A stretch of DNA of 38,132 nt from an uncultured Clostridia bacterium (GCA_937893605.1 CALBGG010000015.1:1-38132), one strand, 5' to 3'; numbered from the stretch's first letter, positions 26,165 through 31,736 are shown. Numbers and translations: made by a program. Notes: generated from the sequence alone by a model not told the origin.

Positions 26165-26197
26165 GCAGCTGACAGGAGCCGGGCTCCTGTCAGCTGC
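26165..26197. repeat. Strong hairpin between metQ and metN
   Basis: Perfect arms GCAGCTGACAGGAGCC and GGCTCCTGTCAGCTGC around one base. No T-run follows on the minus strand, so it is more likely an mRNA-stabilising or processing stem that lets the binding protein be made in excess over metNI than a full terminator. Confidence 0.75.
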
Positions 26198-26222
26198 TTC
26201 TCTTTTCTATACTATTAATATA

Positions 26223-27107
26223 TTACTTTCCGCTCACAGCGTCAAGATTGGTCTGGGTGCCGCCGTACAGACCCATGGGTTCGACGTGAATGGCTGCCAC
26301 GGAGACGATGTGAGTGCCGTTCTGAGCGTTGAAGTCATCGAGGTAGGGGGTGTGCTGGAAGTAGTTTGCGAGAACGGTGCCGTCTTCAACGACGTTGTTG
26401 GGAACAACATAATCGTTGTAGGTCTGGATATCAAGGGTAATATCCTTCTCGGCGAGGATCTGCTTTGCGATCTCGAGGATCTCTGCGTGAGGAGTGGGCG
26501 ATGCCGCGACGGAAATGGTGGTGCCTGCGAGGGCAGCGTAATCAACGGAGCTGTCAAAGCCGTCGGTGGGGTTCTCTACTACGGATATTACGGAGCCGTT
26601 GTACTTTTCCGTGATGAAGTCCGCTACCTGCTTGCTCTCGAGAGCTGCCTTCAGCGCCTTGACCGCATCGGTGTTTTCGTTGCCTTCCTTAACTGCGAGT
26701 ATGTTTGCATATGCCGAGGAGGAGCCTTCCTTGAACAGGGAGTCCTTAACGGGGTTGAGGCCTGCGTTTATCGCGTAGTTGCTGTTGATGACCGCGTAGT
26801 CAACGTCGGGCAGGAGCTGGGGGATTGCCGCGGCTTCGGCTTCAACGATCTCGACATTGTACGGATTCTCGACGATGTCGTTCTTGGTTGCGGTGATGCC
26901 TGCGCCGTCCTTGAGCTTGATGATACCGGCCTCCTGGAGCAGGAGCAGTGCGCGTGCTTCGTTGGTGGTGTCGTTGGGAACTGCTATTTTGATGACCTTG
27001 CCGCTGTCGTCGGCGGAATCGTCGCTGTCCTTGGTGGAGCAGGCCGCGAGGCTGAATGCGAGAACGATCGCGAGTGCGAGTGCGATTATTTTAGTGAAGT
27101 TTTTCAT
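26223..27107 (-). CDS. metQ: Methionine-binding lipoprotein MetQ, circularly permuted
   Basis: 294 residues. Seen: lipoprotein signal with lipobox LAAC (Cys23) and a short Asp/Ser linker. Residues about 37-180 (IAVPNDTTNEARALLLLQ, DIVENPYN, AVINSNYAINAGLNP, ANILAVKEG, FITEKYNGSV) correspond to the second half of ordinary NlpA/MetQ proteins; residues about 197-294 (SVAASPTPHAEILEIAK, NDYVVPN, NYFQHTPYLD, VSVAAIHVEPMGLY) correspond to the first half. The order is therefore swapped, with a new linker at 181-196. All conserved blocks of both halves are present, so it is probably functional. AGGAG lies nine bases before the ATG. First gene of metQNI. Confidence 0.93.
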   Translation of the reverse strand: MKNFTKIIALALAIVLAFSLAACSTKDSDDSADDSGKVIKIAVPNDTTNEARALLLLQEAGIIKLKDGAGITATKNDIVENPYNVEIVEAEAAAIPQLLPDVDYAVINSNYAINAGLNPVKDSLFKEGSSSAYANILAVKEGNENTDAVKALKAALESKQVADFITEKYNGSVISVVENPTDGFDSSVDYAALAGTTISVAASPTPHAEILEIAKQILAEKDITLDIQTYNDYVVPNNVVEDGTVLANYFQHTPYLDDFNAQNGTHIVSVAAIHVEPMGLYGGTQTNLDAVSGK

Positions 27108-27120
27108 TTTTATTTTCTCC

Positions 27121-27210
27121 TTAAAAGTTTTTGTTTAATGTGCTGTCGTATATGCTTCTGATAATATCCTCTGTGTCCCGGGGACACATTCGCTTTACCG
27201 GCCATCTCAT
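27121..27210 (-). CDS. Candidate 29-codon ORF just upstream of metQ
   Basis: Starts ATG 27210 with AAAGGAGA (27219-27226) at ideal spacing and encodes MRWPVKRMCPRDTEDIIRSI followed by nine residues. Its TAA stop overlaps the Shine-Dalgarno of metQ, an arrangement typical of translational coupling. It contains a 7-bp hairpin, TGTGTCC-CGG-GGACACA (27172-27188). It lies after the leader terminator, so it would be translated only on read-through transcripts. I know no family; an overlapping GTG frame is also open, so coding is uncertain. Confidence 0.35.
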   Translation of the reverse strand: MRWPVKRMCPRDTEDIIRSIYDSTLNKNF

Positions 27211-27247
27211 ACGGCACATCTCCTTTCAAATCGAAATAAACCCGGAC

Positions 27248-27286
27248 AACAAAAAACAGCGGGAGGTCATCGACCTTCCGCTGTTT
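27248..27286 (-). terminator. Attenuator terminator in the metQNI leader
   Basis: On the minus strand: 15-bp stem AAACAGCGGAAGGTC / GACCTCCCGCTGTTT with one A-C mismatch, loop GAT, and a run of six T. It ends transcription between the leader ORF (23 bases after its stop) and metQ, so it must be bypassed for the importer to be made. Confidence 0.85.
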
Positions 27287-27324
27287 GTTATCCTCAGAGG
27301 CTTTCGGCTTAAGCCGTCAAACAG
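27281..27324 (-). promoter_or_regulatory. Candidate antiterminator in the metQNI leader
   Basis: On the minus strand CTGTTTG (27318-27324) is perfectly complementary to CAAACAG (27281-27287), six bases of which form the 5' arm of the terminator. Between them sit two small palindromes, CGGCTTAAGCCG (27305-27316) and CCTCTGAGG (27292-27300), which would stack inside the pairing. CTGTTTG lies within the last codons of the leader ORF and would be covered by a ribosome at its stop codon. Confidence 0.6.
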
Positions 27325-27458
27325 GTTTCAGAAAGTTCATGACCGAAGTGAGCGCGACGAAGCATGCACATGCGGCACATGCACATGTACATCATCATCA
27401 TTGCGTTGCTCAGCTTCTTCATTGATGCTTTCTGCCTTTCCTCGAAATTTTGCGTCAT
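27309..27458 (-). CDS. Methionine/cysteine-rich leader peptide of metQNI
   Basis: A 49-codon ORF from ATG 27458 or 37 codons from the in-frame ATG 27422; stop TAA 27309-27311. The core, MMMMYMCMCRMCM (27363-27401), has eight Met and three Cys in 13 residues, an extreme bias. The first start lies about nine bases from the predicted transcription start without a Shine-Dalgarno; the second has GAGGAAAGG at a long spacing of 12 bases. Its place between a consensus promoter and a terminator/antiterminator pair ahead of a methionine importer fits a leader peptide whose translation senses charged tRNA-Met (and perhaps tRNA-Cys). A stand-alone metal-binding peptide is the alternative. Confidence 0.72.
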   Translation of the reverse strand: MTQNFEERQKASMKKLSNAMMMMYMCMCRMCMLRRAHFGHELSETCLTA

Positions 27459-27473
27459 CTTGTTGACGTGGGC

Positions 27474-27502
27474 ATAGTAGCGCCATATCGCGCATTTGTC
27501 AA
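27474..27502 (-). promoter_or_regulatory. Sigma-A promoter of the leader-metQNI transcript
   Basis: On the minus strand: TTGACA (27497-27502), 17-bp spacer, TACTAT (27474-27479). Transcription should begin near 27467, giving a leader of about 360 nt before metQ. Confidence 0.8.
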
Positions 27503-27756
27503 GCTCTTTTTTATCGTTTTATCGCTTTTTACAAAATATTTTCCCCGCTCCGCCCGCCTTTTGTTGCTTTTTAATAGCAAACGGACATTGTACGTATATA
27601 ATGATTGCGTCAGTCCGACCGGGAAATGCGGATAAACCCGTCGCAAGCGGAATGGGCAAGCCCGTTCACTGCATAGTGCGGCGCAATTTTGCCTGGAAAA
27701 CTCCCCGCGAGATTTTTGCTGCACTTGCTTGACTTTCCGCCATGTATCGTACAGCC
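27503..27756. other. Intergenic stretch without a supported gene
   Basis: A 254-base gap between the metQNI promoter and the 3' end of the ferredoxin gene. I see a short palindrome (GGGCAAGCCC) and a TATAAT on the plus strand without a good -35. Frames open on both strands have no Shine-Dalgarno and no recognisable product. No clear terminator for the ferredoxin gene. Confidence 0.5.
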
Positions 27757-27774
27757 TTAATTCGCCTCTAAAAT
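27757..27774 (-). repeat. Palindromic-element head (copy C) at the ferredoxin gene end
   Basis: On the minus strand TTTTAGAGGCGAATTAA, followed downstream by GTACGATACATGG, which resembles the CGATACAT part of other copies. It encodes the last codons and stop of the ferredoxin gene. Confidence 0.5.
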
Positions 27775-28443
27775 TTCTCCGCTATTGGATATCGTCACGA
27801 CGTGCAGAGGGATCTTTTTTCCCGCGGCGGCTATTGCACGGGTCAGCGCCATTTGCAGTCCGCCGCAGCAGGGGACCTGCATGCGCGTAAGGGTGACGGA
27901 CTTAATGTCGTTTACCGTGAGGATCTCGCCGAGCTTTTCGGCGTAATCGACGGGGTCAAGCTTCGGGCAGCCGACGAGCGTCACGCGGCCCTTGATGAAA
28001 TCATTGTGGAAATTGCCGTAGGCGTAGGCGCTGCAATCGGCGGCGACGAGAAGATCCGCGCCGTCAAAATACGCGGCCTTCACCGGCGCAAGGCGTATCT
28101 GCACGGGCCAGTTTGAAAGCTGCGCCGGAGCGTGGACGTTCTCTCCCCCGCGAGTCTCGATGCGCCTGGGAGCGGAGCCGGGGCAGCCGGAAAACGCCTG
28201 ATTTTTGGCCTTCTGCGCCGCCTTGACCGCGGCCTCGTCATAGGCCGCCGCCTCGCGCTCGATGAAGCTTATCGCGCCCGTCGGGCAGTTGGGCAGGCAG
28301 TCGCCGAGTCCGTCGCAGTAATCGTCGCGCATGAGCTGCGCCTTGCCGTTGACGAGTTCTATCGCACCCTCGTGGCAGGCGTGGACGCACATGCCGCAGC
28401 CGTTGCATTTATCTTTGTCTATCTGAATAACTCTGCGTATCAT
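27757..28443 (-). CDS. 4Fe-4S ferredoxin-domain protein
   Basis: 228 residues. Seen: an N-terminal bacterial ferredoxin with the first cluster CNGCGMCVHAC (Cys13, 16, 19, 23) and a second cluster in which spacing is widened, CDGLGDCLPNCP; then a C-terminal domain (about 100-228) with further cysteines, including ADCSAYAYGNFHNDF, VGCPKLDP and VPCCGGLQ, which may hold another cofactor. Common in anaerobic Clostridia; presumed to move electrons, partner unknown. ATG 28443 is chosen for the GGAGGT eight bases upstream; an in-frame TTG at 28458 overlaps that site. The last residues (LEAN) and the stop come from a repeat element. Confidence 0.88.
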   Translation of the reverse strand: MIRRVIQIDKDKCNGCGMCVHACHEGAIELVNGKAQLMRDDYCDGLGDCLPNCPTGAISFIEREAAAYDEAAVKAAQKAKNQAFSGCPGSAPRRIETRGGENVHAPAQLSNWPVQIRLAPVKAAYFDGADLLVAADCSAYAYGNFHNDFIKGRVTLVGCPKLDPVDYAEKLGEILTVNDIKSVTLTRMQVPCCGGLQMALTRAIAAAGKKIPLHVVTISNSGEILEAN

Positions 28444-28489
28444 TTTATCTACCTCCAAGTATCCTCACACTTATGGAATACTATATTAT

Positions 28490-28531
28490 ACCCAAATGCA
28501 AAGCGTCGGTGTAGCAAACGCTACACCGACG
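28490..28531 (-). terminator. Hairpin after the LOG gene, probable terminator
   Basis: Perfect 12-bp stem CGTCGGTGTAGC / GCTACACCGACG with a four-base loop, five bases beyond the LOG stop. The T-run on the minus strand is broken (CTTTGCATTTG), so termination may be partial, with read-through to the ferredoxin gene. Confidence 0.65.
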
Positions 28532-28536
28532 TAGTT

Positions 28537-29118
28537 TTACTTATTATAATCCTCGAGCCTGCGTATGCTGCCGCTTTGCGGAATGTAGGCGGCAAGCTGT
28601 TCCAACGCCTGCCGCGGCGTTTCGGCAACGGAATACAGCGTCAGGCAGTTTTTCGACATGAATCGCCGCTCGGCAAGCTGCTTGAGCATGCTTATCATCG
28701 CGTTGTGAGCACCCAGTGTGTTTAAAAGCACGATGGCGCGTCCGTCGCGGCCGAGCTGCTTGAGCGTGAGTATCTCAAAAAACTCCTCGAGCGTGCCGAT
28801 GCCGCCGGGCAGGACTATGCAGGCGTCGGAATTATCCTGCATGGCTTGCTTGCGTTCGCGCATGGTCTCGGTGAATATCATGCGGCTGCATTTATCGTAC
28901 AGTATGCCGGGCTCGTCAAAAAACCGCGGCGCTATACCGACGATCCCGCCGCCGGCTCGGTGCACTCCGCGTGCGCAGGCGCCCATAAGTCCCCCGGCGC
29001 CGCCGCCGAAAACGATTGAATCGCCGTTTCGACCTATGAGCTCGCCGAGAGCCTCTGCCTCGGCGTAATAGCGCTCATCCAGATCACGCCCGGATGCGCC
29101 GAAAATGCATATTCTCAT
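28537..29118 (-). CDS. LOG-family nucleoside 5'-monophosphate phosphoribohydrolase
   Basis: 193 residues, Rossmann fold. Seen: start MRICIFGASG, FGGGAGGLMGA near residues 37-47, the MRERKQAM segment and the active-site PGGIGTLEE near residues 104-112 (consensus PGGxGTxxE). LOG enzymes release the base from adenosine or cytokinin 5'-monophosphates; bacterial members, often labelled lysine decarboxylase by old error, probably act in nucleotide salvage or clean-up. Its ATG overlaps the stop of the MFS gene by one base (TGATG), so the two are coupled. Confidence 0.92.
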   Translation of the reverse strand: MRICIFGASGRDLDERYYAEAEALGELIGRNGDSIVFGGGAGGLMGACARGVHRAGGGIVGIAPRFFDEPGILYDKCSRMIFTETMRERKQAMQDNSDACIVLPGGIGTLEEFFEILTLKQLGRDGRAIVLLNTLGAHNAMISMLKQLAERRFMSKNCLTLYSVAETPRQALEQLAAYIPQSGSIRRLEDYNK

Positions 29119-30452
29119 CAGTCCTCAAGATCATCGAATGCGTCGAGACCGAACTTGGCCTCGGGCTTGTTGTCGCCGTGCTTTACAAAGATCATCGTCA
29201 CAAAGCTGAGCGCAACGAACAGCGCGGCATAGGGGAAAAGCACCGTGTAGCTCACATGGCGCATCAGAGATCCCGCGACGATCGGGGTCACGACCTGCGC
29301 GACCATCGAGAAGGTGTAGTAATAGCCTGTGAATTTGCCGATATCCGAGCCGCGGCACATCTCGACGACCATCGGCAGGGAGTTTACGTTTATCGCCGCC
29401 CAGGCAAGGCCTACGAGCGCGAATACGATGAACATGATTAGATTTATGCTGCTGTAGGCCGTGGTCAGGAAGTAGCCTGAAACAAAGCAGGCCGCCAGCA
29501 GAATTATGCCGGCCATGATGGTGCGCTTTCTGCCGACCTTTGAGGCGATAATTCCGATGGGAATATAGCTGATGACAGCGCCGCCGGTCGCGATGAGAAG
29601 GCAGGTCGACGCGCCGCCCAGCGCCTGACCCATGACCTGACTGACGTAGGTTGTGAACCATGTTTCAACGGCGTTGTAGCCGATAAACCACAGGCAGATC
29701 GACGAAAGCAGGAAGATGAGGCTCTTCTTTACGGGCTTGGGCAGGGTCTCGTTGCCGCTGCCGTCGTCCTCGGCGAGGTTCCACTCGGGGTGCTGCTTTT
29801 CGAGCTCCTGCTGCTCGGCAACGAGCTTCGGCTCCTTGATCGTCAGAAACAGTATGGCTATGGCGACGAACATGATCGCGGAAACGACCATAAACAGGGG
29901 CTGATAGTTGACATGAGCAAGCCCTTCGACCTTGCTGTTGGGGTACATGACCGCCGCGACGCCGAGATAGATAACGCCGCCGAGCGCACCCATGAGGTTT
30001 ATTATCGCATTGCCCTTGCTGCGCAGAGGCTTGGGGGTGATATCCGGCATAAGAGCGACCGCGGGAGAGCGATAGGTGCCCATGGCGACCAGCAGCAGAC
30101 CGAGCACGATGACAAAGGATACGGTCTTGAATGTACCGGGCGCTGCGGCATAGCTGTTGTCGATCATAGGAAGCAGGTTCATAAGGATGATCGCAATGCC
30201 CGTACCGAACAGGATAAACGGCATGCGTTTGCCTATCTTCGTACTCGTCCTGTCAGATATCGCGCCGAACAGCGGCAGCAGGAACAGCGCGAATATATTG
30301 TCGGCCGCCATTATTGCGCCGGAATACGTCTCGTTGAGGTGGAAGGTGTTTGTCAGTATAAGAGGTACGATGCTGTTATACATCTGCCAGAACGCGCAGA
30401 TGGACAGGAACGCAAAGCCTGTCAGTATGGTGCGTTTGTTGTCAAGCTTCAT
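29118..30452 (-). CDS. MFS transporter (SLC45/GPH-like)
   Basis: 444 residues with about twelve transmembrane helices. Seen: FWQMYNSIVPLILTNTF in helix 1, DNIFALFLLPLFGAISDRT (loop 2-3 motif GxxSDRT), KIGKRMPFI, and IIASKVGRKRT in the second half. Resembles sugar-type SLC45/GPH transporters found in Clostridia; the substrate cannot be named. ATG 30452 is chosen because GGAGG lies upstream and the -10 of the promoter sits at 30487-30492, which excludes the longer in-frame starts at 30485 and 30638. Coupled to the LOG gene. Confidence 0.88.
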   Translation of the reverse strand: MKLDNKRTILTGFAFLSICAFWQMYNSIVPLILTNTFHLNETYSGAIMAADNIFALFLLPLFGAISDRTSTKIGKRMPFILFGTGIAIILMNLLPMIDNSYAAAPGTFKTVSFVIVLGLLLVAMGTYRSPAVALMPDITPKPLRSKGNAIINLMGALGGVIYLGVAAVMYPNSKVEGLAHVNYQPLFMVVSAIMFVAIAILFLTIKEPKLVAEQQELEKQHPEWNLAEDDGSGNETLPKPVKKSLIFLLSSICLWFIGYNAVETWFTTYVSQVMGQALGGASTCLLIATGGAVISYIPIGIIASKVGRKRTIMAGIILLAACFVSGYFLTTAYSSINLIMFIVFALVGLAWAAINVNSLPMVVEMCRGSDIGKFTGYYYTFSMVAQVVTPIVAGSLMRHVSYTVLFPYAALFVALSFVTMIFVKHGDNKPEAKFGLDAFDDLED

Positions 30453-30486
30453 TCTCCGCTTTTTCCTCCGATTTCGTTGTGCCATG

Positions 30487-30495
30487 ATTATAACA
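30487..30495 (-). promoter_or_regulatory. Extended -10 promoter of the MFS-LOG operon
   Basis: TGTTATAAT on the minus strand (TGn plus TATAAT). No good -35, as is usual for extended -10 promoters. It fixes the start of the MFS gene downstream of it. Confidence 0.6.
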
Positions 30496-30532
30496 TACTC
30501 ACTTCCAAAATGATAGATATTTTTACAGGAGC

Positions 30533-30602
30533 TTTTTAGAGGCGCACGAAAACTTCTGCCGCAATACATGTATCGGCATATTCTTAATGCGCCTCTGAAA
30601 AA
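30533..30602. repeat. 70-bp element with terminal inverted repeats (copy D)
   Basis: Ends TTTTTAGAGGCGCA (30533-30546) and TGCGCCTCTGAAAAA (30588-30602) are inverted copies. The middle is also palindromic, TGCCG...ATACATGTAT...CGGCA. It looks like a tiny MITE-like or REP-like unit and contains no gene. Confidence 0.65.
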
Positions 30603-30626
30603 CAATCTAATATTCGATATTAGGTC

Positions 30627-30655
30627 TTGACAAGTCACATGCGATGTATTATAGT
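30627..30655 (+). promoter_or_regulatory. Sigma-A promoter of the ECF transporter gene
   Basis: TTGACA (30627-30632), 17-bp spacer, TATAGT (30650-30655). The predicted leader is about 220 nt, long enough for an RNA control element, and includes two repeat segments (30691-30715 and 30808-30849). Confidence 0.75.
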
Positions 30656-30690
30656 GCGATTATCACATCCAACCGACGAAATTGGTGGGA

Positions 30691-30715
30691 TTTTAGAGGC
30701 GCATTAACGCACCTA
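30691..30715 (+). repeat. Palindromic-element head (copy E) in the ECF leader
   Basis: TTTTAGAGGCGCATTAACGC followed by ACCTACCGATAC. It differs from copy A (195-226, minus strand) at two of 25 positions. AGGCG / CGC-CCT pairing is possible around CATTAA. Confidence 0.6.
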
Positions 30716-30807
30716 CCGATACGCTAATTGCGGTCGCCCGGGCGGTGACTGCGGAAAAAACCGGCTCTGCATCGCACTCATGTGAAGCGGAAGTTTTCCG
30801 GTTTTTC

Positions 30808-30849
30808 CGGCAATTACGAACCGGGCACCTGCAATATGCGTATAGGTGC
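30808..30849 (+). repeat. Direct repeat, copy 1, upstream of the ECF gene
   Basis: Its first 30 bases (30808-30837) are identical to 31622-31651, on the other side of the gene. It includes a stem GCACCT (30825-30830) / AGGTGC (30844-30849); weaker similarity extends upstream to about 30783. Confidence 0.8.
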
Positions 30850-30883
30850 GGTCTTAAGGCGCTATTAAAAAAGGAGAAGAACT

Positions 30884-31393
30884 ATGAAAGACAAAACGAT
30901 CAAGAAACTGGTGTTTGCGGCGCTGTTCGCGGCGCTCAGCTGCGTTGCGACGATGGTCATCCGCATACCCACTCCCATCGGCGGCTACATCCACGCAGGC
31001 GACGCGGTCGTTCTGCTTTCGGCGTTCCTGCTCGGACCGTGGTGGGGCGCGGCCGCTGCCGGCCTCGGCTCGGGTCTTGCCGACCTCATAGCGGGCTACG
31101 GCCTGTACGTTCCCGGTACGTTTGCGATAAAATTCATCGTTGCGCTGCTTGCAGGATTCCTGCTCGGCTGCAAATCTGTCAAGTCCCCGCTCGCCCGTGC
31201 TATCATCGCCGGAGTGATCGGCGAGATCGTCATGGTACTCGGCTACCTCGCATACGAGGCGCTCATTCTCGGCTACGGCGCTGCGGCTGTCGGCGGTGTG
31301 CCGATGAACTGCATTCAGGGCGCGTTCGGCGTCATCGCGGGTTCGGCGCTGTATGTCGCTCTGTCAAAAACTAAGTTTTTTAATACGCTTTGA
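30884..31393 (+). CDS. ECF transporter S component
   Basis: 169 residues, five or six transmembrane helices. Seen: KKLVFAALFAALSCVATMV in helix 1, GGYIHAGDAVVLLSAFLLGP and GLGSGLADLIAGY, typical of the ECF S-component family often labelled riboflavin-type (PF07155-like). It would bind a vitamin or precursor and work with a shared energising module (EcfT, EcfA) encoded elsewhere. Substrate not determined. AAAGGAG lies upstream of the ATG. Monocistronic, with a long leader and flanking direct repeats. Confidence 0.85.
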   Translation: MKDKTIKKLVFAALFAALSCVATMVIRIPTPIGGYIHAGDAVVLLSAFLLGPWWGAAAAGLGSGLADLIAGYGLYVPGTFAIKFIVALLAGFLLGCKSVKSPLARAIIAGVIGEIVMVLGYLAYEALILGYGAAAVGGVPMNCIQGAFGVIAGSALYVALSKTKFFNTL

Positions 31394-31406
31394 GGCTGCA
31401 CCTATA

Positions 31407-31449
31407 CGGTTTTTGCGGCTGCCCGGTGTCGAAAATGCCGACAAAACCG
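31407..31449 (+). repeat. Hairpin after the ECF gene
   Basis: CGGTTTTTGCGGC and GCCGACAAAACCG pair at 11 of 13 positions around a 17-base loop, then TTTTG follows. Possibly a weak first terminator, 14 bases after the stop. Confidence 0.45.
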
Positions 31450-31495
31450 TTTTGCCTCGCACCACGGCGCTGCGCCGGACAAAAATCCATATGGC

Positions 31496-31522
31496 AGAGG
31501 CGGGCACTGCCCGCCTCTTTTA
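31496..31522 (+). terminator. Rho-independent terminator in the ECF-pstS gap
   Basis: Perfect 10-bp stem AGAGGCGGGC / GCCCGCCTCT with loop ACT, then T-run. It separates the ECF gene from the pst operon. Confidence 0.85.
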
Positions 31523-31621
31523 ATTTTGCCCGTCTCCATGGTCGAGCCGCCTCCGAGCGCCTCTGATTGCCGCCAAAACTTTTCGCCGCGCCTGCGGTAA
31601 GCGGCAGCCTCCCGGCTTCGT

Positions 31622-31687
31622 CGGCAATTACGAACCGGGCACCTGCAATATATATGTATCGTAAGGTGCCTCAATTCCCTCTAAAAA
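31622..31687. repeat. Direct repeat, copy 2, joined to a palindromic-element head (copy G)
   Basis: The first 30 bases are identical to 30808-30837. The same GCACCT / AGGTGC stem follows, but with a longer, different loop, and then TCAATTCCCTCTAAAAA, a variant of the element head read on the minus strand. It shows that the direct repeat and the TTTTAGAGGCG family are parts of one composite element. It occupies much of the 396-base gap before pstS. Confidence 0.75.
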
Positions 31688-31736
31688 TCTTTAAATTGTT
31701 TTTACAAAACTCCGCTTTCAGATTTGATAAACGGAG

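Noticed and set aside
25806..27161. 451-codon open frame on the plus strand
   Set aside because: Antisense to metN and metQ and continuing through the metQ leader; composition is that of a shadow frame.
27108..27310. S-box (SAM) or T-box riboswitch upstream of metQ
   Set aside because: I looked for the conserved S-box cores and the T-box sequence with specifier loop and found neither; the terminator is preceded by the Met-rich ORF instead. An Rfam scan would settle it.
27455..27732. Short ORFs on both strands between the metQNI promoter and the ferredoxin gene
   Set aside because: No Shine-Dalgarno, no conserved-looking content, and the minus-strand frame crosses the metQNI promoter.
30453..30638. 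N-terminal extension of the MFS protein
   Set aside because: Runs through the extended -10 promoter and the palindromic element; the ATG at 30452 has a ribosome-binding site.
30533..31687. Classical transposon carrying the ECF gene
   Set aside because: No transposase and no target-site duplication visible; only dispersed-repeat copies flank the gene.
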